Assembly: GCA_029550985.1 (NCBI GenBank)
Contig: JAKPGH010000065.1
Span: 1-6,336 of the forward strand
Length of the DNA: 6,336 bases
Source: Bacillota bacterium
GTDB taxonomy: Bacteria > Bacillota > Clostridia > Oscillospirales > Ruminococcaceae
Direction of reading: 5' to 3'
Shown here: positions 1 through 6,119 of the stretch, piece by piece
Position numbering within the stretch: position 1 is the stretch's first letter
Layout: each line of letters starts with the position of its first letter
Made by a program: the position numbers and the translations under genes
Notes under the pieces: generated by a model
The model's database searches: none
Seen by the model: only the letters and a program-made list of their open reading frames with translations
What the model was told of the DNA's origin: nothing

Positions 1-627
1 GGCAAAATTTTGCAGGTCACCTCCATTTTGGGGGTTCTCATTGTCTGCCTGCTGATGAGCTTTTCCTATGAAATTGGCCTGGTGGTTTACAAGGACCCCA
101 GGGTGGGGGAGATGCTCCGCTCTATGGCCTTTTTGTGCCCCTTTATGTGTATCGAGACGGTGGTGGTCAGCATTCTGCAGGGGATGGGAGAGCAGATCCA
201 CAGCGCCGTTTACTCGGTGAGCGACTGTTTTCTGCGAGTGCTGATGGTTTGGCTGCTTATCCCCCGTTGGGGTGTATGGGGGTTTGTCTGGATGGTGGTG
301 GCCAGCAACCTCTTTACCTCCCTCCTCAATCTGGCGAGACTGATGCAAATTACCCGCATCTCCTTACGGGTCAACGACTGGATTTTCAAGCCGGTACTGG
401 CCTCCATGGCGGCCAGTCAAACCTGGAAGGCAATTTGCAACTACTCCATCCTTCGGGCGATGCCCATGTGGCAAAGCCTTGCTCTGGGATTTTTGGTCAT
501 TGGCGTGGTGTACGGCCTGGTGCTGATTTCGGTGGGAAGCATCACCCGAAAAGACATTGTGTGGATTGTGCGGCGCTTTCGTCCGAGGCCGGAGCAGATG
601 CACGCCGTATCTCAAAAGGAAGGGTAA
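1..627 (+). CDS. Polysaccharide/lipid flippase of the SpoVB-MOP family, 3' part
   Basis: This is the C-terminal part (208 residues visible) of a multi-pass membrane protein; the reading frame is open to base 1, so the start lies outside the window. Hydrophobic segments lie at about residues 8-28, 40-62, 78-90, 93-112 and 158-181, with a weaker one near 128-140, and a basic cytoplasmic tail follows. The stretch LCPFMCIETVVVSILQGMGE and the later SNLFTSLLNLARL resemble the second half of SpoVB-like and other 'oligosaccharide flippase' proteins of the MOP superfamily, which move lipid-linked sugars or peptidoglycan precursors across the membrane. In sporulating Firmicutes SpoVB serves spore cortex synthesis, but many clostridia carry several paralogues, so the substrate cannot be assigned. 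No terminator is visible after the stop codon, so transcription may run on into the following 198-base gap. Confidence 0.8.
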   Translation, partial: GKILQVTSILGVLIVCLLMSFSYEIGLVVYKDPRVGEMLRSMAFLCPFMCIETVVVSILQGMGEQIHSAVYSVSDCFLRVLMVWLLIPRWGVWGFVWMVVASNLFTSLLNLARLMQITRISLRVNDWIFKPVLASMAASQTWKAICNYSILRAMPMWQSLALGFLVIGVVYGLVLISVGSITRKDIVWIVRRFRPRPEQMHAVSQKEG

Positions 628-670
628 GAAATCGGGAAGTTATTATCCAATTTTGAAAGGAGAAAAAGCC

Positions 671-699
671 TTGCATTCCCAAAGATTCCGTATTATGAT
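671..699 (+). promoter_or_regulatory. Candidate sigma-A promoter for the DUF1858-to-rqcH unit
   Basis: TTGCAT (671-676) and TATGAT (694-699) are separated by 17 bases. The -10 box matches five of six consensus positions and the -35 box only three (TTG). Transcription would start near 706, giving a leader of about 120 bases before the DUF1858 start codon. An overlapping TATTAT (691-696) is an alternative -10 with poor spacing. The assignment is plausible because this is the only sizeable gap upstream of a run of closely spaced genes. Confidence 0.4.
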
Positions 700-772
700 A
701 TTCACATGTAAAGGTTACACTTCTTACCCTAGGCCAACTATCATGGCCCCACCCATAACTGCTCGCTTATGA
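671..772 (+). CDS. Possible 33-codon leader reading frame with TTG start
   Basis: This is a doubtful small reading frame. A purine-rich site at 653-664 (GAAAGGAGAAAA) is almost the same as the one in front of the Nif3 gene at 3055-3068, and a TTG codon follows ten bases after its AGGAG core. The frame encodes 33 residues (MHSQRFRIMIFTCKG at the N-terminus) and stops with TGA at 770-772, inside the loop of the inverted repeat 754-759/774-779. The peptide shows no recognisable domain, signal peptide or membrane segment. The TTG start overlaps the candidate -35 box at 671-676, so only transcripts coming from upstream could translate it. It could equally be chance, or the remains of a lost gene whose ribosome binding site survives. 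Confidence 0.18.
   Translation: MHSQRFRIMIFTCKGYTSYPRPTIMAPPITARL
707..719. promoter_or_regulatory. Candidate operator: 13-bp palindrome TGTAA-AGG-TTACA
   Basis: A perfect five-base inverted repeat with a three-base centre begins eight bases after the candidate -10 box, covering the predicted transcription start. This is a usual place for a repressor site. It superficially resembles a CcpA cre site but is one base short and lacks the central CG, so I do not assign it to any known regulator. Confidence 0.3.
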
Positions 773-783
773 GGTTATGATAG
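732..783 (+). promoter_or_regulatory. Overlapping, mutually exclusive inverted repeats in the leader
   Basis: Three pairings compete here. GGCCA (732-736) pairs with TGGCC (744-748) around a seven-base loop. CTATCAT (738-744) pairs with ATGATAG (777-783). CATAAC (754-759) pairs with GTTATG (774-779). The second and third share bases 777-779, though CTAT/ATAG and CATAAC/GTTATG can stack together as a ten-pair stem with a bulge at 742-753; the first and second share base 744, and the first lies across the left arm of the second. No U-tract follows, so this is not an ordinary intrinsic terminator. It may be a folded leader RNA or overlapping DNA operator half-sites. No known riboswitch class was recognised. 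Confidence 0.3.
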
Positions 784-825
784 CGGTATTGTGATGAGAA
801 AAGTATTGGGAAAGGGGATGCCAAA

Positions 826-1026
826 ATGCAGGTGCAAAGGGATACCATCATCGGCGACATACTGGATTATGATGAAAGCTGTACCAAGGTGTTTGAATCG
901 TTCGGGATGTTTTGCGTGCAGTGTCCCGCCTCCCGCGCAGAAACGGTGGGGGAAGCCTGTGAGGTTCATGGAGTGGATCCTGAGACGGTCATTGACCAGC
1001 TCAATGCAGAATTAAAGAAAACGTAA
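826..1026 (+). CDS. Stand-alone DUF1858 redox-disulfide protein
   Basis: This is a 66-residue soluble protein that is entirely one DUF1858 domain, the family also described as the hybrid-cluster-protein-associated redox disulfide domain. The diagnostic core is FGMFCVQCPASRAETVGEAC (residues 26-45): a C30-V-Q-C33 pair followed by C45 and then EVHGVDPETVIDQL, with the family's usual spacing. A further cysteine, C19, lies in the first helix. The family is thought to act in thiol redox chemistry or metal binding in anaerobes, but its reaction is not established. The start is supported by AAAGGGG at 811-817, eight bases upstream; the nearby ATG at 818 is out of frame. It is the first clear gene after the structured 628-825 gap and probably heads the transcription unit. 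No hybrid cluster protein gene is present in the window. Confidence 0.88.
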   Translation: MQVQRDTIIGDILDYDESCTKVFESFGMFCVQCPASRAETVGEACEVHGVDPETVIDQLNAELKKT

Positions 1027-1030
1027 AGCG

Positions 1031-1052
1031 GAGGGGGACAAATGTTCCCCTC
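1031..1052 (+). terminator. Strong intercistronic hairpin without U-tract
   Basis: Four bases after the DUF1858 stop codon, GAGGGGGAC (1031-1039) pairs with GTTCCCCTC (1044-1052) through nine pairs, one of them G-U, around the loop AAAT. The sequence that follows (TTATGTAGAATG) has no run of T, so termination would be inefficient. A partial terminator, or a 3' stabiliser that raises the level of the small DUF1858 message over the transporter message, fits better than a full stop. Confidence 0.5.
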
Positions 1053-1074
1053 TTATGTAGAATGAGGATACTCT

Positions 1075-2376
1075 ATGTTAGAAAAACCGCACTTTACCCT
1101 GAACGGTTTACTAAAGGGAATTCAGCGCAAAGCCATTGATATTCTGGGATTGGACCTGTTAAGCAAGCAATTCGCTACATTGGCCTTAAACTATCTCTTC
1201 CTGATGGTTTACTACACGGTGGAGACGGTTTTTGTCAACACCCTGATTTTTCGTGTAACCGATGGAAACATGAATAGCGTCGTGCTGTATCGCGTTTTGT
1301 CCTACCTGTTTAGTGCGATTGGCATGAACTTATGTTCAATTTTTTCTGGAACCATTACCCCTACCCGCGCCATTAAGATTGGCGCAACGTGTTATCTGAT
1401 ATTGTTCGTCATTTTATTTGGCTGGATGGAACACCTGGGCACCATCATGTATTATTTGGGGGCCCTAGCGGGGCTTTCCATGGGAATCTACTGGTCGGGG
1501 CACAATGTGCTGATGACCCTGTACACCACGCCCCGCAATCGGGCGGTGGGCATAGGCCTTACGGGGATTATTTCGGGGGTGATGAACCTTCTTTTGCCCC
1601 TGATTGTTGGATTCCTGCTGCAGCAGATGCCGGAAATGTCCGGCTACCGAATGGTATTTGGCTTTGTCATTGCCATCATTCTGGCGCAGTACTACTTTAT
1701 GAATCAACTGACCCCTGTGGAGCGCAAGCACCGCCCGAGGGATTATATCTTTGCCGTGAAAATATCGGTGCGCAAGCTTTCCCTGCGGGTGATGATGCTG
1801 ATGGAATGCTTCCGCGGCATTCGGGACGGCGCCTTCAGCTTTTTTCTCAACATGGTGCTGTTCACCCTCATCACCGACGAAGCTCTGGTGGGATTTAACT
1901 CCTTCCTCACGGGAGTGTTCTCCATTTTAGGAGCTTGGGCCTTTGGCCGAATTGTCACCCCTGACCGCCGGGTCAAGCTGGCTTTTCTGTCCATCGGCAC
2001 CATTTTCCTATTTTGCGCAGCCCTGATTCTGAAGCTCAACGTTATTACGGTTTTGCTCTTTGGAGTGGTCAATACCTTTTTGGCCTATTTCTTCAACAAT
2101 ATCGGGGCGCATATTTACTTTGAGGCCATCGGTCAAAACCAAATGGTGCGGCAGGTAATTACCGAGCTGACCGGTCTGCGGGAAATCACGCTGGATATCG
2201 GGCGGATTACAGGACTATTTATTGTGTATTTCTTTCCCAAAACCATGGACGGCTACTTGTACGCCATGTTAACGTTGACCGGGCTTCAATTCATCACCGT
2301 CGCGCTGATGTGGTGGGCCCAAAGAATTTTTAACCGCAAGGAGCGTCTGAAAGCGAAAGAGGTGGCAACGCTGTGA
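1075..2376 (+). CDS. MFS transporter, YqgE-like
   Basis: This 433-residue integral membrane protein has about twelve hydrophobic segments, near residues 36-58, 70-92, 100-117, 122-145, 157-182, 190-208, 250-268, 272-292, 301-319, 322-345, 371-388 and 396-415. They are split six and six by a basic central loop (209-245), the major facilitator layout. The section SGHNVLMTLYTTPRNRAVG (141-159), with a PRNRA loop before the fifth segment, is MFS-like. Length and overall pattern recall the uncharacterised YqgE group of Firmicutes; that subgroup call is from memory and less certain than the superfamily. The substrate is unknown. The start is fixed by GAGGA at 1064-1068, six bases upstream of ATG. 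The stop codon overlaps the GTG start of trmK (GTGA), implying translational coupling. The first half looks richer in AT than the downstream genes, which may only reflect membrane-protein codons. Confidence 0.75.
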   Translation: MLEKPHFTLNGLLKGIQRKAIDILGLDLLSKQFATLALNYLFLMVYYTVETVFVNTLIFRVTDGNMNSVVLYRVLSYLFSAIGMNLCSIFSGTITPTRAIKIGATCYLILFVILFGWMEHLGTIMYYLGALAGLSMGIYWSGHNVLMTLYTTPRNRAVGIGLTGIISGVMNLLLPLIVGFLLQQMPEMSGYRMVFGFVIAIILAQYYFMNQLTPVERKHRPRDYIFAVKISVRKLSLRVMMLMECFRGIRDGAFSFFLNMVLFTLITDEALVGFNSFLTGVFSILGAWAFGRIVTPDRRVKLAFLSIGTIFLFCAALILKLNVITVLLFGVVNTFLAYFFNNIGAHIYFEAIGQNQMVRQVITELTGLREITLDIGRITGLFIVYFFPKTMDGYLYAMLTLTGLQFITVALMWWAQRIFNRKERLKAKEVATL

Positions 2377-3074
2377 AAGGTGCCGCCCTATCCGATCCCC
2401 GGTTGCAGATGCTGGCCAATAAAATTCCCAAGGGAGCGGTGGTTGCCGATATCGGCACCGACCACGGCTACCTTGTTTGCTATTTGGCGGAAATAGGTAT
2501 CTCCTCCTACGCTTACGCCTGTGACATTGGCGAAAAGCCGTTGGAAAATGCCCGCAGGGAGATTCAAAGCCGGGGCCTGGAAACAAAGGTGGAGACACGC
2601 CTGACCGACGGCCTTCAGGGGCTACCCTTGGACTCCATCACCCACATCGTCATAGCCGGCATGGGCGGGGAGCTGATTGCAAGCATTTTAGAGGCGTGTC
2701 CCCAAGCCCGCACTAAAAGGCTGCGCTTTTTGCTGCAGCCCATGACCAAGGCGGAGCGGCTGCGAAAATGGCTGTGTCAAAACGGCTTCGAAATTGTGGC
2801 GGAGGACGGCGTAGAGTCGGGAAAGTTCCTTTACACCATCATGGAAGTCATCTACACCGGAAAGGTTTGGGAGCCGGAGCCTCTGTATTTCTGGACAGGC
2901 AAGCTCCCCCAAAGCAACTGTCCGGCCAGCAAAGCCCTGCTGGGCAGGGTGGCCGCCCGGTTGCGCCGGGCGGGGGAAGGGCTTTCCGCCTCTCAAAAAG
3001 AAAACGAATTGGGTAAGGAATATCTTGCTTTGGCAACGGAAATCGAGGGTATCATAAAAGGAGAAAAACCATGA
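2373..3074 (+). CDS. trmK: tRNA (adenine(22)-N1)-methyltransferase TrmK
   Basis: This 233-residue cytoplasmic enzyme is predicted to use S-adenosylmethionine to methylate N1 of A22 in the D-loop region of tRNA. The N-terminus LSDPRLQMLANKIPKGAVVA leads directly into the SAM-binding loop VADIGTDHGYL (residues 24-34). CD (50-51) fits the acidic residue ending strand 2, DGL (79-81) follows, and the family signature IAGMGG lies at 94-99 and LLQP at 120-123. The Rossmann domain spans about 1-160, and a helical C-terminal domain rich in charged residues follows, as in B. subtilis TrmK (YqfN), with a similar total length. GTG is chosen as start because GAGGTGG (2359-2365) lies seven bases upstream and the protein then aligns with the family's full N-terminus. 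It overlaps the transporter by four bases and the Nif3 gene by four bases (ATGA), so all three are probably co-translated. Confidence 0.93.
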   Translation: MKGAALSDPRLQMLANKIPKGAVVADIGTDHGYLVCYLAEIGISSYAYACDIGEKPLENARREIQSRGLETKVETRLTDGLQGLPLDSITHIVIAGMGGELIASILEACPQARTKRLRFLLQPMTKAERLRKWLCQNGFEIVAEDGVESGKFLYTIMEVIYTGKVWEPEPLYFWTGKLPQSNCPASKALLGRVAARLRRAGEGLSASQKENELGKEYLALATEIEGIIKGEKP

Positions 3075-4171
3075 AAACCTATTTGGTACAGGATTATGTG
3101 AATGCTGTGGAAGCAATCGCCTCCTTTTCTTTGGCCGAAAGTTGGGACAATCCCGGACTGCTCGTCGGTTCGGGGCATCAGCCGGTGAGGCGAGCTTTGG
3201 TGGCTTTGGATGCCACTCCTGCGGTGATTCAAGAGGCCCGGGAAAAAGGAGCCGACCTGGTTGTCACCCATCACCCCATTATCTTCGAAAAGCTGGGAAA
3301 AATCCCCGCCGAAAGCCCGGTGTATCAGGCGATTCAAAAGGGAGTGGCAGTCCTTTCCGCCCACACCAACCTGGATACCGCCAAAGGCGGGGTCAACGAC
3401 GCGCTGGCCGCCCGGCTGGGATTAAAAGAGGTTTCCCTGCTGGAGAAAACCCGGAGCGTCTTTTGGAAAAAAGTCATTGTCTATGTTCCCACCACCCACG
3501 CGGAAACCGTTTACGAGGCCATGACCCAGGCGGGGGCTGGCAGACAGGGCAACTACGCCGGCGCAGCCTTTTTGGCTCCGGGAGAGGGGCGGTTTATTCC
3601 CCTGGAGGGAGCCAACCCATTCCTGGGAGAAGTGGGCGCCTTGGAAAAAGCCGAGGAACTGCGCCTGGAGATGCTGGTTCGTCCCGAATGTGTGGATGCG
3701 GTCATCTTAGCCATGCGCAAAGCTCACCCTTACGAGGAGCCGGCCTATGATATTCTGGATACCCAAGCTTTTTCCACCAGCGAGGGGATGGCGCGGGTAG
3801 GCTATCTGGAACAAAGCATGTCCCCCGACGCCTTTGCCGCCTACGTCAAGGAGCGACTGATGGTTGGCGGAGTAAAATACGTGCCCGGAACGAAGGCCAT
3901 TCAAAAAGTGGCGGTTTGCGGCGGCTCGGGAGGAAGTTACCTCGCCCGGGCAGCGGCGGTAGGGGCGCAGGCTTTGGTGACGGCGGATGTCAAGCACGGT
4001 CAACTGCTGGAGGCCGCCCGCTTAGGGATAACCCTCGTCGACGCAGGCCATTACGCCACCGAATCGGTGGTGCTGCCGGTTCTGCTTAAACAACTGCAGA
4101 AAGCCCTGCCCGACGCCGACATTCAAATGGCCGCCTCCTGCGCCGACCCTGCGAAATATCTCGCGGGGTAA
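3071..4171 (+). CDS. Nif3-like dinuclear metal-centre protein (YqfO type)
   Basis: This 366-residue cytoplasmic protein belongs to the Nif3/GTP cyclohydrolase I type 2 homologue family, whose members form hexameric rings with a two-metal site and whose physiological role is unsettled. The expected motifs are all present: ESWDNPGLLVG (residues 23-33), the metal ligands H67-H68 in VVTHHPIIFEKLGK, D102 in AHTNLDTAKGGVND, and H327 and E331 in DAGHYATE. The long form is present: a PII/CutA-like insert of about residues 135-235 (YVPTTHAETVYEAMTQAGAG through KAHPYEEPAYDI) interrupts the two Nif3 halves, as in B. subtilis YqfO. AAAAGGAG at 3056-3063 sits seven bases before ATG. The ATGA overlap with trmK repeats the yqfN-yqfO neighbourhood widespread in Firmicutes and suggests a shared role, which is not established. 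All metal ligands look intact. Confidence 0.93.
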   Translation: MKTYLVQDYVNAVEAIASFSLAESWDNPGLLVGSGHQPVRRALVALDATPAVIQEAREKGADLVVTHHPIIFEKLGKIPAESPVYQAIQKGVAVLSAHTNLDTAKGGVNDALAARLGLKEVSLLEKTRSVFWKKVIVYVPTTHAETVYEAMTQAGAGRQGNYAGAAFLAPGEGRFIPLEGANPFLGEVGALEKAEELRLEMLVRPECVDAVILAMRKAHPYEEPAYDILDTQAFSTSEGMARVGYLEQSMSPDAFAAYVKERLMVGGVKYVPGTKAIQKVAVCGGSGGSYLARAAAVGAQALVTADVKHGQLLEAARLGITLVDAGHYATESVVLPVLLKQLQKALPDADIQMAASCADPAKYLAG

Positions 4172-4202
4172 AGGGAACCGATAAATAAAAGGAAATTAAA
4201 GT

Positions 4203-5975
4203 ATGGCATTAGACGGCATTTATTTGCACTTTTTGACTCGGGAGCTGCAGGAATTTGTGGGGGCCCGAGTGGATAAAGTTGTCCAGCCTGCCCGGGAGGA
4301 TATTATTCTCCACCTGCGGGGCCGGGAAACGGCGGGAAAGCTGCTGCTTTCCGGCGGGGCGGCGGCTCCTCGCGTCCATCTGATTGAAGACGCGCCAGAA
4401 AATCCCAAAACTCCCCCCATGTTCTGTATGTTGTTGCGCAAGCACCTAACAGGTGCCAGAGTGCTCAGCATCCAACAGGTGGGGCTGGACCGGATTTTGC
4501 GCCTGGAATTTGAAGCCCGAAACGAGTTGGGCGATTTGGTTCAGCTGTTCATATTTTTGGAAATCATGGGGCGGCACAGCAACCTGATTCTCACCGAGGG
4601 GGACGGCAAAATTATCGACGCCATCCGCCGGGTGGACGTCACCACCTCCCGGGTGCGGCAGGTGCTGCCCGGCATGACCTATGTCCTGCCTCCGTCTCAA
4701 AACAAAATCAGCCTGTTGGAAGCGCCGCCCTCTGCCGTTCTGGAACGAATCGGCAGCGGGCGGGAGGTGGAGCTTTCCAAAGCGCTGATGGAGCATGTGG
4801 AGGGCTTTTCCCAACTGGTTTGCCGGGAGGCGGCCTTTTACGCAACCCGTGGCGAGGAAGTCCTGGCCACCTGGCTGACCCAGGAGCACAAGGAGCGGCT
4901 AAGCTTTTTCCTGTCCGGCGTGGCGGAGGCTTTGCAAAGGGGAACGCCGACTCCCACCATGGTGCTGGAGCCTTCCGGACGCCCTAAGGAGTTTTGCTGC
5001 CTGCCCGTTCGCCAGTACGGGGCCACCATGGTCACCAAAGAGTATCCCAACTGCAGCATTTTGCTGGAGAACTTTTATGCCGACCGGGAAAGGCTGGAGC
5101 GGGTGCGTCAGCGTTCGGGAGATTTACTGAATCTGCTGGCCGCCACCTCCGAGCGGATTGCCCGGAAGCTTGCCTATCAGCGGGAGGAGCTGGCTGAGTG
5201 TGCCGACCGGGAGCAGCTTCGGCAAAAAGGGGATTTGATCAGCGCCAATCTCTATCACATTCGGCAGGGAGATACGAAAGTCCGGGTGGTCAACTTCTAC
5301 GACCCTGCGGGGGAAGAAATTGAAATTGACTTGGACCCGCGGTTGACCCCATCCCAAAACGCCCAGCGGTACTATGCCCTTTACCGCAAGGCGGACACGG
5401 CGGAAAAGCATTTGAAACAGCTCATCGCCCAAGGAGAGGAAGAGCTGCGCTACGTGGACTCGGTGTTTGACGCCCTGACCCGCGCCGACGGGGAAACCGA
5501 GCTGGAGGCCATCCGACAGGAGCTGCGGGACAGCGGCTATTTGCGCCGTTTACCCCGTACGGAGTCCGGCAAGAAGCCGCCCAAAGCGCAAAAAATTCCC
5601 TATCTGCGTTACCGTTCCTCGGAAGGGTATTTGATTTTGTGCGGCCGAAACAACCTGCAAAACGATTACCTGACCATCAAAGAGGCGGATAAGCAGGACA
5701 TTTGGCTTCATACCCAGAAGATTCCCGGCTCTCACGTCATCATCCGGGGAGTGGGGGAGGAAATTCCCGACGTCACTCTGGAGGAGGCAGCCGCCATTGC
5801 CGCCTACAACTCCAAAGGCCGAGGTTCCTCCAAGGTTCCGGTGGATTACACCCGGGTTCGCAATGTCCGCAAGCCCAACGGCGCCAAGCCGGGCATGGTG
5901 GTCTACGACACCTACTGGACCATCCTGGCCGAACCGAACGAGGAACTGGTTCGCTCTTTGGAAGAAAAATCATAA
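4203..5975 (+). CDS. rqcH: Ribosome quality control protein RqcH (NFACT family)
   Basis: This 590-residue protein is the bacterial relative of Rqc2/NEMF, also annotated as a fibronectin-binding protein (FbpA/YloA). In B. subtilis, RqcH binds 50S subunits that carry stalled peptidyl-tRNA, recruits tRNA-Ala and adds C-terminal alanine tails that mark the chain for proteolysis. The NFACT-N domain runs from MALDGIYLHFLTREL to about residue 165 and includes D96-R97, the Asp-Arg pair needed for tRNA binding and tailing, and EIMGRHSNLIL (120-130). The middle region has two helical arms, about 292-345 and 398-445, flanking a small folded section. The NFACT-R (DUF814) domain, about 465-575, holds GRNNLQNDYLTI, DIWLHTQKIPGSHVII, SSKVPVDYTRVRNVRKPNGA and KPGMVVYDTYWT. 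AAAAGGA at 4187-4193 precedes ATG by nine bases. All hallmark residues are intact and the length is close to the family norm. Its partner RqcP is not in the window. Confidence 0.94.
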   Translation: MALDGIYLHFLTRELQEFVGARVDKVVQPAREDIILHLRGRETAGKLLLSGGAAAPRVHLIEDAPENPKTPPMFCMLLRKHLTGARVLSIQQVGLDRILRLEFEARNELGDLVQLFIFLEIMGRHSNLILTEGDGKIIDAIRRVDVTTSRVRQVLPGMTYVLPPSQNKISLLEAPPSAVLERIGSGREVELSKALMEHVEGFSQLVCREAAFYATRGEEVLATWLTQEHKERLSFFLSGVAEALQRGTPTPTMVLEPSGRPKEFCCLPVRQYGATMVTKEYPNCSILLENFYADRERLERVRQRSGDLLNLLAATSERIARKLAYQREELAECADREQLRQKGDLISANLYHIRQGDTKVRVVNFYDPAGEEIEIDLDPRLTPSQNAQRYYALYRKADTAEKHLKQLIAQGEEELRYVDSVFDALTRADGETELEAIRQELRDSGYLRRLPRTESGKKPPKAQKIPYLRYRSSEGYLILCGRNNLQNDYLTIKEADKQDIWLHTQKIPGSHVIIRGVGEEIPDVTLEEAAAIAAYNSKGRGSSKVPVDYTRVRNVRKPNGAKPGMVVYDTYWTILAEPNEELVRSLEEKS

Positions 5976-5985
5976 ATACAACAGC

Positions 5986-6021
5986 AAAAGGGTCCGTCGA
6001 AAGGCGGACCCTTTTGTTTTT
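5986..6021. terminator. Intrinsic terminator after rqcH, possibly bidirectional
   Basis: AAAAGGGTCCG (5986-5996) pairs with CGGACCCTTTT (6005-6015). The stem extends by a T-G wobble and a C-G pair to a GAAA tetraloop (5999-6002), giving 13 pairs. It is followed by GTTTTT, so with the stem's own T-run the plus-strand transcript ends in a long U-rich tail. It starts 11 bases after the rqcH stop codon. On the minus strand the same hairpin is followed by a TTTT run, so it could also stop transcripts from the converging gene at 6120-6336. Confidence 0.93.
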
Positions 6022-6119
6022 GCAATCAACAACCAGCGGCAGATTTTTCGGGTGAACTACAGAGCGTTTCATGGATTTCTTGCGGTTATGCAGCGGAGCA
6101 CCATTGGCACAATTGCATA
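6022..6119. other. Intergenic spacer between convergent genes
   Basis: About 100 bases lie between the terminator and the stop codon of the minus-strand frame. I see no gene, repeat or recognisable site here; it is probably the 3' untranslated region of the minus-strand gene. Confidence 0.5.

Noticed and set aside
135..656. 173-codon plus-strand frame over the flippase gene
   Set aside because: It is a shadow frame; the overlapping frame shows consistent membrane segments and family resemblance.
707..720. CcpA cre site
   Set aside because: The palindrome is 13 bases and not 14, and lacks the central CG that is nearly invariant in cre sites.
700..825. Known riboswitch or T-box in the leader
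   Set aside because: I could not find the conserved core of a T-box (the 14-base T-box sequence) or of the common riboswitch classes, and no terminator hairpin with a U-tract precedes the gene.
1389..1898. 169-codon plus-strand frame inside the transporter gene
   Set aside because: It is an out-of-frame shadow; its composition (rich in His, Gly, Pro and Ala) is typical of an alternate frame of a GC-rich gene.
3142..3750. 202-codon plus-strand frame inside the Nif3 gene
   Set aside because: Arg/Gly/Pro-rich shadow of a gene whose own frame carries every family motif.
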